Assembly (NCBI GenBank): GCA_043101635.1
Contig: JBICIE010000009.1
Span: forward strand, 1 to 64,000
DNA from: CAYMJK01 sp043101635
GTDB lineage: Bacteria > Planctomycetota > Phycisphaerae > Phycisphaerales > UBA1924
Direction of reading: 5' to 3'
Length of the DNA stretch: 64,000 bases
Positions 52,725 through 61,975 of this stretch are shown piece by piece; the stretch's first letter is position 1, and each line of letters begins with the position of its first letter. The notes beneath the pieces were generated by a model. That model saw nothing but the letters and a program-made list of their open reading frames with translations, had not been told where the DNA came from and searched no databases. The position numbers and the translations under genes were made by a program.

Positions 52725-54527
52725 GTGTGCGGCATCCTCGGCATTGCGGCGCCCCTGGGGCGGGAACCATCGGTCACCGCGGCCCAGGTCGCGCGCCTGC
52801 GCGATCTGATGACCCATCGCGGCCCGGATGGCGCCGGCCTGCTGCGCGACCGCGGCGTGATCCTCGCCCACCGGCGGCTCGCCGTCCTCGACCTGACCGA
52901 CGCCGGCGCCCAGCCCATGACCACGCCAGACGGGCGGTTCACGCTCGTCTACAACGGCGAACTGTACAACGAGGCCGACCTGCGCGCCCGGCTGGCCGAC
53001 GCTGGAATCCGCCCGCACTCCGCCTGCGACAGCGAGACGGTCCTGCTGGCCCTGGCGACGTGGGGCCCCGGCGCGCTCGACCGCTTCCGCGGCATGTACG
53101 CCCTGGCCCTCTTCGACCGCGTCGAACAGACACTGTTGCTGGCGATCGACCCGCTGGCCATCAAGCCGCTGTACTGGGCCATCGCGCCGGCGCCAGGCGG
53201 GCCCGAACTCATCTTCGCCAGCGAGATCGATCCGGTGGCCCGCCATCCGCACATCCTCCCCCGTCCTGACCCGGTGGTCGTCTCCAGCTACCTGACGACG
53301 ATCCGGACGACGCTGGGCGATCGGACCATGCTCGCAGGGGTGCGCACGCTGACGCCGGGCCAGCGACTGCTGTTCGACCTGCGCGATCGCAACCTGGTCT
53401 GGAAGTCGTGGGCCGCCCCCGCGGTCCAGCAGCAGCCGGCGCCGGCGGACAGCCCGGCGGCCCTGCGCGAGCAGATGCTCGCCTCGGTCCAGGCGCATCT
53501 GCGCTCCGATGCCCCGATTTGTGCGCTGCTCAGCGGCGGGCTGGACAGCGCCGTCATCACCCGCTGCGCTCGCGACGCCGGGGCCCATCTGCGCACCTAC
53601 TGCGCCGGGGCCCGGCCCGGCCCCGACAGCTCCGAAACCAGCGACGACTTCCACTTCGCCCTCGCGGTGGCCGCCGACCTGGGCGCAGCGCACCACGAGG
53701 TTCCCGTCACGCGCGCGCTGTTTGCCGGGCGCTGGCGCGAGATCATCGAGCGCACCGGCCAGCCGCTGAGCACCCCCAACGAGGTCGCCATCAACGAGGT
53801 CGCCCGGCGCCTGCGCGCCGATGGCTACGTCGTGACGCTCTCGGGCGAGGGCGCCGACGAACTGCTCGCGGGGTACACCGAGCCCATGCGCATGGCGGCC
53901 CGGCACGCCGCCGCCGGCGGGGCCGACCCCGGACGCTTCCAGCTTGAGAGCGCCGCATGGATCCCGCCGGACGCCAAGGCCGGCCTGCTGCGCGAGGACA
54001 TCTGGCGCGCTGCCGAGCGCGACGAACTGCTCACCGCCTTCTACCGCGACGAGTACAGCGCTGCCGCCGCCGAACCGGGCGCCGACGACCCGCTCGAGGC
54101 CGCCCTGCGCTTTCACAGGCGCATCAACCTCGCCGGCCTGCTGCGCCGGCTCGACAGCGCGACCATGCTCGAGTCGGTCGAGGGCCGCACGCCCTTTGCC
54201 GATCGCGCCATCGCCTCGCTGTGCGCCGCGATTCCGATGCGCGAGAAGTTCGTCGATGGCGACCCGCCGCAGAGCAAGCTCGCCCTGCGCTGCGCCTTTG
54301 CCGGCGCCGTGCGCCGCCCGGTCCTCGAGCGTCCCAAGGCGAGCTTCCCGCTGCCCTTTGCCCGGTGGCTCGAGCCGATGACGCCCCACCTTGCCGATCC
54401 AGGCCCGGCGCTGGATCTGTTCAACCCTGCGGGCCTCGGGATCATCGCGGCCCGGCCCGCCGAGTTGTGGCGAGCCGCTTGGCCGGTAGTCAATCTCGTG
54501 CTCTGGACCCAGCGCTGGTGGGGTTGA
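52725..54527 (+). CDS. asnB: Asparagine synthetase (glutamine-hydrolysing)
   Basis: Two-domain amidotransferase of 600 residues. GTG 52725 places the nucleophilic Cys at position 2 (MCGILGIAAP). The N-terminal glutaminase has LMTHRGPDGAG and LVYNGELYN. The C-terminal synthetase has the ATP-pyrophosphatase loop ALLSGGLDSAVITRC (SGGxDS), LSGEGADELLAGY and LLRRLDSATMLESVEGRTPF. The enzyme likely makes Asn or amidates a related substrate such as a peptide or sugar acid. Its stop codon abuts the convergent PilZ gene with no gap. Confidence 0.93.
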   Translation: MCGILGIAAPLGREPSVTAAQVARLRDLMTHRGPDGAGLLRDRGVILAHRRLAVLDLTDAGAQPMTTPDGRFTLVYNGELYNEADLRARLADAGIRPHSACDSETVLLALATWGPGALDRFRGMYALALFDRVEQTLLLAIDPLAIKPLYWAIAPAPGGPELIFASEIDPVARHPHILPRPDPVVVSSYLTTIRTTLGDRTMLAGVRTLTPGQRLLFDLRDRNLVWKSWAAPAVQQQPAPADSPAALREQMLASVQAHLRSDAPICALLSGGLDSAVITRCARDAGAHLRTYCAGARPGPDSSETSDDFHFALAVAADLGAAHHEVPVTRALFAGRWREIIERTGQPLSTPNEVAINEVARRLRADGYVVTLSGEGADELLAGYTEPMRMAARHAAAGGADPGRFQLESAAWIPPDAKAGLLREDIWRAAERDELLTAFYRDEYSAAAAEPGADDPLEAALRFHRRINLAGLLRRLDSATMLESVEGRTPFADRAIASLCAAIPMREKFVDGDPPQSKLALRCAFAGAVRRPVLERPKASFPLPFARWLEPMTPHLADPGPALDLFNPAGLGIIAARPAELWRAAWPVVNLVLWTQRWWG

Positions 54528-54899
54528 TCAGCACGTGCCCGATCGCTTGGCGCTCTGGCTCGCCGCCCGGAAGAGCGGGAGCAGCGACTCCAGCGCATCG
54601 TCGGAAAGCCGCGTGAACGCGAGGCCCACCTCGCGCCGGAACACGCCTGGCCGATGCACCCACGCAACCTCAGCCTCCAGTTCAACCGGCCGTGACAGCC
54701 CGTGAACCTTGATCCGCATCGGGCCGTAGGTACGCAGGCGCGGCCAGGCCAGCCCTCGCACCCGCAGGCCCCCCGCCGAAATGTCCAGCACCCGCCCCAG
54801 TCGGCAGTGCAGCGTCGAGACCAGGAGGCGCGAGCTCAGTCGCTTGTCCTGATAACGACGCCACACCGGCCGTGGCAGCAGCGTGCGGGCAGACCCCAT
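54528..54899 (-). CDS. PilZ domain protein (c-di-GMP receptor)
   Basis: A 123-residue single-domain protein. The c-di-GMP motifs are present: basic RxxxR in DKRLSSRLLV and DxSxxG in VLDISAGGLRVRG, followed by beta strands up to VGLAFTRLSDDALESLLPLF. With the diguanylate cyclase at 10.6-11.5 kb it indicates c-di-GMP signalling. ATG 54899 is chosen as the latest start that retains the full domain. Divergent from queF (125 nt). Confidence 0.88.
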   Translation of the reverse strand: MGSARTLLPRPVWRRYQDKRLSSRLLVSTLHCRLGRVLDISAGGLRVRGLAWPRLRTYGPMRIKVHGLSRPVELEAEVAWVHRPGVFRREVGLAFTRLSDDALESLLPLFRAASQSAKRSGTC

Positions 54900-55024
54900 G
54901 GTCCGGCAGATCGGATGAGTCAGACCGACATTTGAGCGGGATCGCACAGAACGTCCGCCTCAGCGCCGCTTCGGGCGGCCCACCTATCCTCCCCGCTCTC
55001 ACGCGAGCCAGCAGGGACCGAGAA

Positions 55025-55408
55025 ATGCCAGACCCCAGTCTTCTGGAGACCTTCGCCACGCCAGCCGCCCAGCCGCTGGTCATCGAGCACATCGCCGAGG
55101 AATTCACCAGCGTCTGCCCCATGACCGGCCACCCCGATTTCGGGGTCGTCACCGTCCGCTTCTGCCCGCGCCCGGACGCCGCCGGCGGCGTCTGCGTCGA
55201 ACTCAAGAGCCTGAAGCTGTACCTGCACTCTTTTCGCAGCGAAGGCATCTTCTACGAAGCGGTGACCAACCGCATCTGCGAGGATCTGGCCCGGCTCATG
55301 GACCCGGTGTGGCTGCAGGTGGTCACGAGCTGGCGCGGGCGCGGCGGCATCCGCAGCGTGATCCGGGCCGAGCGCGGCGAGATCCCCGCCGAGTACCGCG
55401 GCCGCTGA
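55025..55408 (+). CDS. queF: 7-cyano-7-deazaguanine reductase QueF
   Basis: NADPH-dependent nitrile reductase that makes preQ1 for queuosine in tRNA. The 127-residue short (type I) form contains the nucleophilic Cys in FTSVCPMTGHPDFG, the substrate Glu in CVELKSLKLYLHSFR and the C-terminal WRGRGGIRSVI. It is shorter than the Bacillus enzyme (about 165) but has all catalytic positions. No preQ1 riboswitch was recognised in the 125 nt upstream. Confidence 0.94.
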   Translation: MPDPSLLETFATPAAQPLVIEHIAEEFTSVCPMTGHPDFGVVTVRFCPRPDAAGGVCVELKSLKLYLHSFRSEGIFYEAVTNRICEDLARLMDPVWLQVVTSWRGRGGIRSVIRAERGEIPAEYRGR

Positions 55409-55460
55409 ACTCCTGGCGCAGGCGGGCCCCTACCATCGGTGCGATTCCCAAGGAGCCCTC

Positions 55461-56456
55461 ATGCCCGACACCGCGACCCGGCGCTACATCCGCGAAATGA
55501 CCGATTCCGAGCGGATCAGCGGCGCCTTCACCATCATCAACACGCAGCTCGGGCGCACGCGCAGCGACAAGCCCTACCTGCGCTGCCTGCTGGCCGACAA
55601 GACCGGCGAAGTCGCCGGGCGCATGTGGTCGATCGATGAGGCGACCTTTCGCCGCCTCCCCACCGACGGCTTCGTCTTCATCGAGGGCGAGACGCAGGCC
55701 TACCAGGGCGACATCCAGATCATCATCCACACCATCGACCCCATCGAGCCGACCGACGAGCAGCTCATCGAACTGCTCCCGTGCGCCGAGCGCCCGATCG
55801 ACGAGATGTTCGCGGAACTCACGGGGCTGCTCGACACGCTCGAGCATCCGTCCATGAAGGCCCTTGCCGCGTCGTTTCTCGCCGACGACTTCTTCATCGA
55901 GGCGTTCAAGAAGGCGCCGGCGGCCAAGAGCCTGCACCACGCCTACATCGGCGGGCTGCTCGAGCACACGCTCTCGCTGCTGAAGCTGGCCAACGTCGTC
56001 TGCCCGCTGTACCCGAAGATCAACCGCGATGTCGTGATGATGGGCCTGTTCCTCCACGACATCGGCAAGACCCGCGAACTGCAGTTCGACGGCGCCTTCG
56101 CCTATACCCCGCGCGGCCTGCTGGTGGGCCACATCGTCGAGGGCGCGGTCATGCTCCGCGCCAAGGCCCAGCAGGTCATGCGCGAAACCGGCCAGCGCCT
56201 GCCCCCGAACGCCGCGCTCGTCCTGGAGCACATCATCCTCAGCCACCACGGCGAGCCCGCCTTCGGGGCAGTGAAGCCGCCGAGCACGCCCGAGGCCATC
56301 CTCGTCAGCCTGCTGGACAATCTCGACGCCAAGACCGCCATGGCCCTGGCCGCGGCCCGCGAGGGTCGCAACCCCGAGGTCGACCTCCGCGGCGACTTCA
56401 CCGAGAAGCACTGGGCCCTCGGCGCCCGCCTCTTCCGCCCCGACCCGCTGGCGTAG
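55461..56456 (+). CDS. YhaM-like 3'-5' exoribonuclease (OB fold + HD domain)
   Basis: A 331-residue protein. Residues about 15-95 form an OB-fold nucleic-acid-binding domain (LRCLLADKTGEVAGRMWSID). Residues about 155-310 form an HD metal-dependent phosphohydrolase (YIGGLLEHTLSLLKLA, GLFLHDIGKTREL, HIILSHHGEPAFG). This layout is that of YhaM/CBF1, a 3'-5' exoribonuclease. It follows queF by 52 nt. Substrate preference is inferred from the family. Confidence 0.9.
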   Translation: MPDTATRRYIREMTDSERISGAFTIINTQLGRTRSDKPYLRCLLADKTGEVAGRMWSIDEATFRRLPTDGFVFIEGETQAYQGDIQIIIHTIDPIEPTDEQLIELLPCAERPIDEMFAELTGLLDTLEHPSMKALAASFLADDFFIEAFKKAPAAKSLHHAYIGGLLEHTLSLLKLANVVCPLYPKINRDVVMMGLFLHDIGKTRELQFDGAFAYTPRGLLVGHIVEGAVMLRAKAQQVMRETGQRLPPNAALVLEHIILSHHGEPAFGAVKPPSTPEAILVSLLDNLDAKTAMALAAAREGRNPEVDLRGDFTEKHWALGARLFRPDPLA

Positions 56457-56475
56457 CACGGGCTTCCAGCCCGTG
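56457..56475. terminator. Short perfect hairpin after the YhaM-like gene
   Basis: CACGGGCT-TCC-AGCCCGTG forms an 8-bp stem with a 3-nt loop immediately after the stop codon at 56456. There is no U-run. It may be a bidirectional terminator between the convergent genes or a dispersed hairpin element. Confidence 0.45.
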
Positions 56476-56512
56476 TCGCTCCCGCCCCGGGCCTCGCTGG
56501 CGCACGGCGCCC

Positions 56513-57469
56513 TCACCCGCGCGCAATCACCCGCACCATCACGCTCGCAAAGCGCGCCCCCGCCAGCGGATCGCGCAGCGCCAGGTCCACCGCCCCGCTC
56601 CGGCCCGGACCCCGGCGCCCGCCCAGCCGGCGCGTCGCCGCCGCAGTTGCCCGCAGCGCCGCATCCGCAGGCAGCGAGCCCAGCGTCAGCGACACCAGCC
56701 CCGCCACCATCCGCGGCTCGTCATCGGGGACGGATGCGGCAAGCCCGGCCCGCGCCTCCTCGAAGGCGCGCTGGTAGTCCCCAGCCGCGGCCCGCAGTTC
56801 CACCCGCGCGTCCTCGTCGCCCCCGCCCTCTCCTTGCGCAGCGAGAGCCGCCAGCAAAGCCTCGCGCAGCCGCTCCAGCGGCCCTGCCAGGCGCTGGCGC
56901 GCGCGCAACAGCGTCTCGCCCTCGGCCTCCAGCAGCACCGGCACGGCGACGGTCAACCCCGGCCCGTCCGCAAGCTGCGCCTCGGCCTTCTGCACCACGC
57001 TCGCCGGATCCGGACGCATCACCACCAGCCCGTGGCGGGCCGCGAACCGGTCCAGCCCGAGCGCCACCGGCGCCGAGACGCCCGGATCCGGCCCCGCTCG
57101 CAGCACATCGATCGACAGCGCCCGCAGGTACGCGCTCTCGCTGTCGTACAGGTCGCGCCGCATCAGCGCCCGGGCCCCGGCGCACGCCGGATCTTCCTGA
57201 ATGATCCGCCACGCCTCGGCGACGTCGCCGCCGGGATCATCGCCGTCCTCTGTTGCACAGATCACCCCCGCCCGCCACAAGGGCTCGCTCCAGCGCCACG
57301 TGCGCATGAACTGCATGTAGGCCGGAGATGACGCCGCTTCGACCTCCGCCGCGTCGCGCCCCCCCACCGGCGCCGGCAGCAGCGTGATCATCTGCGACGC
57401 CAGCAGCACTGCCGCCATCGCCGGCGGCTCCCGCGTAGTCAGGTGATATGGGCTGACGACCACGCGCAT
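56513..57469 (-). CDS. Hypothetical protein coupled to the secreted hydrolase
   Basis: A 318-residue protein starting MRVVVSPYHLTTREPPAMAA at ATG 57469, 2 nt after the hydrolase stop. It is Ala/Arg-rich and mainly helical; no signal peptide or domain was recognised. The start of the protein (SPYHLTTREPPAMAAVLLAS) looks ordered, with SPAYMQFMRTWRWSEPLWRA further on. Codon use is like its neighbours, so it is likely real. Function unknown; co-expression with the hydrolase is inferred from spacing. Confidence 0.7.
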   Translation of the reverse strand: MRVVVSPYHLTTREPPAMAAVLLASQMITLLPAPVGGRDAAEVEAASSPAYMQFMRTWRWSEPLWRAGVICATEDGDDPGGDVAEAWRIIQEDPACAGARALMRRDLYDSESAYLRALSIDVLRAGPDPGVSAPVALGLDRFAARHGLVVMRPDPASVVQKAEAQLADGPGLTVAVPVLLEAEGETLLRARQRLAGPLERLREALLAALAAQGEGGGDEDARVELRAAAGDYQRAFEEARAGLAASVPDDEPRMVAGLVSLTLGSLPADAALRATAAATRRLGGRRGPGRSGAVDLALRDPLAGARFASVMVRVIARG

Positions 57470-57471
57470 GG

Positions 57472-58689
57472 CTACTTCCCGTCCTGATCGGCCGGGGCCT
57501 CGCCCGTCGCTGTGTTGATCCAGTCGATCACATCCCCCACGCGCATCGCCAGGCGCAGAAACAGCATCTCGTGCCCCATCGCCCGCGTCCAGCGCTCCGG
57601 CTGTCCGGCCCGCTCCCACAGCAGGTCGCCGGTGTGCGCGGGAACGGCCAGGTCGCGCGTGCCGTGGATCATCAGCGTCGGAATGTCGCGCAGGAACCGC
57701 GCCGTGTGGTACGAGTCCAGCGGCGCGCGCGCCAGATACGCCTCCCGCAGGGCCCGGGCGTCGGCGGGCGTCGCGCCTGCCACCAGCGAGACATCCACCG
57801 CGCCGATCCAGTCGCTGTAGTTGCTCTTGCGCAGGATCTCCAGGTAGTCCGCCCCGCCCGCGATGGCGACCGCCGCGTCATACCGCTCCGGCTCCAGCGC
57901 CACCACCGTCGACAGGATCATCGCCCCGCCGCTCATGCCCAGCGCCACCAGCGGCCCCTCGCCCATCCACGGAAATCGACGCACCGCCTCATCCATCGCT
58001 GCCCGCGAGGCGTAGGCCGCCTCCGCCACGCGCTCGCCCAGCTCGCGCGCAATCACCGCCGCGTCATCCTCCACGCCATCGGCCGGATCCGCGACCACCA
58101 CGAACCGCTCGGTGAAGCGTGACGGGTGCGACATCATCCGCACCACGCCCCACCCGGCGCTGCGAAGCTGCTCCACCGCGGCGTCCACCACCGGCCGCGG
58201 CGTCCCGAACATCCCCGGCAGCAGCAGCACCACGCCGCGCCGGCCCTCACGAGGCTGATATACGCCGAACCACGTGCGCTCGATCAACGGCCCCTTCGGA
58301 CCCTCGCGTGCGCTGACGTACTTGAAGACCTCGGCCCCGGGCTCCGGCCGGCCCTCCTCCGCCCTGCGCACGAAGATCAGCGCGTTGGGACCCTCCAGGT
58401 CGGCGCCCTGTCTCTCGGGCTCGGGTAGCGCCGCCTCAATGTCGCGCCAGTCATCGGGATCCGCGCCCGGCCGGCCGTGCCGCAGCAGCCGCTCGCGCCA
58501 CTCGGAGGGAACGCCCTCCAATGGCACGATCACGCCCCGAGCGTCGCCGCCAGCCAGCCGCTCAGGCCAGATGGGATCCAGATACGGCGCCTCGGCGCCT
58601 GCGGGCTGTGCCGCCGCCGGGGCCGCGCAGGCGATGACCGCGGCGAGCGCCGCCGCGACCAGTTGCCATGTTCTGCCCGCTTGCCGCAC
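57472..58689 (-). CDS. Secreted alpha/beta hydrolase
   Basis: A 405-residue protein with a signal peptide ending around AAPAAAQPAG (GTG start 58689). The alpha/beta-hydrolase core has VVLLLPGMFGTPRP, the nucleophile elbow LVALGMSGGAMILS (Ser in GMSGG), an Asp in IHGTRDLAVP and a late His in MGHEMLFLRL. It likely cleaves an ester in the periplasm or outside. The closest type looks like a dienelactone/acyl-esterase fold, but the substrate is not known. Confidence 0.85.
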   Translation of the reverse strand: MRQAGRTWQLVAAALAAVIACAAPAAAQPAGAEAPYLDPIWPERLAGGDARGVIVPLEGVPSEWRERLLRHGRPGADPDDWRDIEAALPEPERQGADLEGPNALIFVRRAEEGRPEPGAEVFKYVSAREGPKGPLIERTWFGVYQPREGRRGVVLLLPGMFGTPRPVVDAAVEQLRSAGWGVVRMMSHPSRFTERFVVVADPADGVEDDAAVIARELGERVAEAAYASRAAMDEAVRRFPWMGEGPLVALGMSGGAMILSTVVALEPERYDAAVAIAGGADYLEILRKSNYSDWIGAVDVSLVAGATPADARALREAYLARAPLDSYHTARFLRDIPTLMIHGTRDLAVPAHTGDLLWERAGQPERWTRAMGHEMLFLRLAMRVGDVIDWINTATGEAPADQDGK

Positions 58690-58764
58690 TGGTTCTGACT
58701 CCTACGCTCACCGGCCACCTCCCCCGCCGCAGATGATATCGGCCGCCAGTTGCCCGAGCCTCGC

Positions 58765-59805
58765 ATGACCACCAAGGCCACGAAGCCGACGCCAGCCACC
58801 CCGCAAACGCCGCATCCGCTCGATCTGCGCGCGCGCCTGCGCGAAGTCATCGGCGGCGCGCTGATGGGGCTGGCCAACCTCGTCCCGGGCATCAGCGGCG
58901 GGACGATGCTGGTCGCCGCGGGCGTCTACCCCCAGTTCGTCGAAGCGGTCAGCGACCTCACCCGCCTGCGCCTGACGCGGCGCGCACTGCTGACGCTCGG
59001 CATCATCGCCAGCGCGGCGTTCGCCGCCATCGCCCTCGGCGCCGGACCGATCGTCTGGGCCGTGGTCAATCAGCGCTGGATGATGTACAGCCTGTTCATC
59101 GGCCTCACGCTCGGCGGCCTGCCGACCCTGCGTCGCATGACGCGACCGATGACGGCCGGCGCCTGGACCGGGCTCGCCGTCGGCCTCGGCGCCATGGTGG
59201 CCATCGCCATCGCCGAGCGCGCCGGCGCCACCGGCGGCGGCGGACAAAGCGGCTTTATCGCACTCACCATCGGCGGCGCCGCCGGCGCCAGCGCCATGAT
59301 CCTCCCCGGCGTCAGCGGCGCCTACCTGCTCCTGCTGCTGGGCCAGTACGTGCCGATCCTCGAGTCCATCCGCAGCGTCAAGGACGCGCTGCTGACCTCC
59401 TCGCCCGATCTGGGCGCCGCCTTCGCCGAATGGCGCACGCTCCTGCCCGTGGCGATCGGCGTCGGCATTGGTATCGCTGTGATTTCCAACCTCATCCGCT
59501 TCCTGCTGCACCGCTTCGAGAAGCCGACGCTCGGCGCGCTCATGGGCCTGCTGCTCGGCGCCGTCGTCGGCCTCTGGCCCTTCGCCGACCCCGTCGCCCC
59601 GCAGCCCGGCGATGTCTTCAAGGGCGAAGTGATGACCCAGGAAGCGATCGACGCCCTCGCCCCGCAGGATCTGCCTGTGGCCTGGCGCCCGCCGCGCTCC
59701 CCCGGGCACGCGGCTGGCGCCATCGGCCTGATCTGCGCCGGCTTCTGCGCCACACTGCTGGTCTCGCGACTGGGAAGACAGTCCGAAACAGAGGGCCACG
59801 AGTAG
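58765..59805 (+). CDS. DUF368 family polyprenyl-phosphate transporter
   Basis: A 346-residue polytopic protein (about nine helices). The DUF368 signatures are GLANLVPGISGGTMLVAAGV and the repeat-related ILPGVSGAYLLLLLGQY. Members of this family (PopT) recycle undecaprenyl phosphate across the membrane for cell-wall and surface-polymer synthesis. ATG 58765 is taken in preference to TTG 58750. It is divergent from the secreted hydrolase, 75 nt away. Confidence 0.9.
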   Translation: MTTKATKPTPATPQTPHPLDLRARLREVIGGALMGLANLVPGISGGTMLVAAGVYPQFVEAVSDLTRLRLTRRALLTLGIIASAAFAAIALGAGPIVWAVVNQRWMMYSLFIGLTLGGLPTLRRMTRPMTAGAWTGLAVGLGAMVAIAIAERAGATGGGGQSGFIALTIGGAAGASAMILPGVSGAYLLLLLGQYVPILESIRSVKDALLTSSPDLGAAFAEWRTLLPVAIGVGIGIAVISNLIRFLLHRFEKPTLGALMGLLLGAVVGLWPFADPVAPQPGDVFKGEVMTQEAIDALAPQDLPVAWRPPRSPGHAAGAIGLICAGFCATLLVSRLGRQSETEGHE

Positions 59806-59917
59806 CAAAGACCGCGAAGCTCCGGCGCAGGACTGCCGACTCGCAGAGATCCGCGTGGGCGGGTGGACAGGCGCTGTTCGCCCTCATGCTTGACCACTGC
59901 CGTCCCTACGCTTGCCC

Positions 59918-61930
59918 GTGCCAGCGATCGCCGCGACCAATCTTCATCTTGCCTATGGCAGCGACATCATTCTGGAAGGGTGCTCGCTGTCGATCGAGCC
60001 GGGTGAGCGCATCGGCCTGGTCGGGCGCAACGGCGCCGGCAAGACCTCGCTGATGCGGATCATGGCCGGGGAACTGAAGCCGGACTCCGGCGACGTCGCG
60101 GTCCAGCGCGGCATGCGCGTGCGGCTGCTGCGCCAGGATCCGCGCCTCGATCCCGATGAGACGCTCCGCGGCGAGGCCGAAAGCGGCTTTGCCGAACTGC
60201 ACGACCTGCACCGCCAGATGGACGCCGTCTATGCCCGCATGGAGGGCGCCGGCGGCGCCGACCTGGAAGCGCTGCTCGCCCAGCAGGCCGATCTGGAGTC
60301 GAAGATCAACGCGCTGGGCGGCTACGCCGTTGATCACCGCGTGGATGCCACGCTGCACGGACTCGGATTCGCCGACGGGCAGTTCTCCATCCCTGTGCGC
60401 GGCCTCAGCGGCGGCCAGCGGGCCCGGCTGGCTCTGGCCAAGCTCCTGCTGGAAGGGCCCGACATCCTGCTGCTGGACGAGCCGAGCAACCACCTCGATC
60501 TCGACGGGCGCATCTGGCTGGAGACGTTCCTGGTCGAGGAATACCGCGGCGCGGTGCTCATGATCACGCACGACCGCACCATGCTCGACCGCGTTGCGCA
60601 GCGCATCGTCGAGGTCGAGCACGGCCGACTGATCAGCTACCCCGGCAGCTACTCAGCCTTCAGGCAGTTGCGGGCCGAGCGGCGGCAGACGCAACTGGAG
60701 GCGTGGGAGAAGCAGCAGTCCCGCTTCCGCAAGGAAGAGGAGTACATCCGCCGCTTCAAGGCCGGCCAGCGGGCCAAGCAGGCCCGCGGGCGCGAGACGC
60801 GACTGGAGCGAGAGAAGCAGGATCAGCGCATCGAGCGCCCGCAGGAACTCGGCGTGTTCCGCTTTCAGTTGCCGCAGGGGCCGCGCCCGGGCGATCTGGT
60901 GGTGACCGCGCGTGGCCTCACCAAGCGCTACCCGCGCGCGGGTGGCGGCGTCACCACGCTCTTCGAAGATCTCTCCATCACGATCGGGCGCGGCGAGCGC
61001 TGGGCCATCATCGGCCCCAACGGCGCCGGCAAGTCGACCCTGGTCGCCTGCCTGCTGGGCGAAATGGCGCCGGACGCCGGGACCAGCCGGCTCGGGTCGA
61101 ACGTGCGCACCGGCTTCTTCCGTCAGGAGGAAGATGGGCTCGACCCGGACCTGCCCGTCTGCCGCTACCTCCAGAACGTGATCCTCAAGGAGAACCCCGG
61201 CAAGCCGATGAGCGAGCAGGAAGCCCGCGACCTCGCCGGCGCGTTCCTGTTCAGCGGGGATGAGCAGGATCGCGCACTCGGCGAGATGTCCGGGGGCGAG
61301 CGGGCCCGGGCCCGGCTGGCGGCGCTGCTGGCCAGCGCCAAGAACCTGGTGGTGCTCGATGAGCCGACCAACCACCTCGACATCCCCAGCGCCGAGCGGC
61401 TGGAGGCGGCCCTGGCCATCCCGCGCCAGGATCCGGATACCGGCGAGCGCACCGGCCCGGAGAAGGCGCCGTTCGCTGGCACGCTGATCCTCATCAGCCA
61501 TGATCGCACGCTCATCGACGCGACCTGCGACCACCTGATCGTGCTCGACGGGCGCGGCGGCGCCGAGATCTTCCACGGCGGCTACAGCGCCTACGCGGCG
61601 GCGCGCCGCGCGCCCGCAGAAGCGTCCGAGGCGCCGGGCGCAAGCAAGCCGGCCGAAAGACGCGAGCCTGCCGCGACAGCGAGCCGCGACACCGTCAGCG
61701 CGCCGGCCGCGCCCGCGAAGAAGCGCAAGAGCCCCCACTCCTGGATGAGCAGCGAGCAGCTCGAGACCCGGATCGCCGAGCTCGAGGGTCAGGTCGCCCG
61801 GCTGGATCGGACGCTCGGCGACCCCGAGATCTGGAAGGACGCCGTGCGGGCCGCGGCGCTGACCGACGAGCGGGCAGAACTCAAGAGCGCCCTGGGCGCG
61901 CTGGAAGAGGAGTGGCTGGGGCGGATTTGA
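59918..61930 (+). CDS. ABC-F family ATPase (ribosome-associated type)
   Basis: A 670-residue protein with two ABC cassettes and no membrane segments. The first has Walker A GRNGAGKTSL, signature LSGGQRARLALAKLL and Walker B ILLLDEPSNHLD. The second has GPNGAGKST, MSGGERARARLAALL and LVVLDEPTNHLD. The linker between them carries FRKEEEYIRRFKAGQRAKQA, as in ABC-F translation factors (Uup/EttA type). A C-terminal coiled coil (LETRIAELEGQVARLDRTLG) resembles the Uup DNA/ribosome-binding domain. GTG 59918 is preferred to TTG 59912. Confidence 0.93.
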   Translation: MPAIAATNLHLAYGSDIILEGCSLSIEPGERIGLVGRNGAGKTSLMRIMAGELKPDSGDVAVQRGMRVRLLRQDPRLDPDETLRGEAESGFAELHDLHRQMDAVYARMEGAGGADLEALLAQQADLESKINALGGYAVDHRVDATLHGLGFADGQFSIPVRGLSGGQRARLALAKLLLEGPDILLLDEPSNHLDLDGRIWLETFLVEEYRGAVLMITHDRTMLDRVAQRIVEVEHGRLISYPGSYSAFRQLRAERRQTQLEAWEKQQSRFRKEEEYIRRFKAGQRAKQARGRETRLEREKQDQRIERPQELGVFRFQLPQGPRPGDLVVTARGLTKRYPRAGGGVTTLFEDLSITIGRGERWAIIGPNGAGKSTLVACLLGEMAPDAGTSRLGSNVRTGFFRQEEDGLDPDLPVCRYLQNVILKENPGKPMSEQEARDLAGAFLFSGDEQDRALGEMSGGERARARLAALLASAKNLVVLDEPTNHLDIPSAERLEAALAIPRQDPDTGERTGPEKAPFAGTLILISHDRTLIDATCDHLIVLDGRGGAEIFHGGYSAYAAARRAPAEASEAPGASKPAERREPAATASRDTVSAPAAPAKKRKSPHSWMSSEQLETRIAELEGQVARLDRTLGDPEIWKDAVRAAALTDERAELKSALGALEEEWLGRI

Positions 61931-61975
61931 CGCCGCCGCGGCCGCGCCGGCGCCTCATGGCCGATACGGTTGTCC

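Noticed and set aside
54900..55024. preQ1 riboswitch before queF
   Set aside because: No preQ1-type pseudoknot with an A-rich tail close to the start was recognised in this interval.
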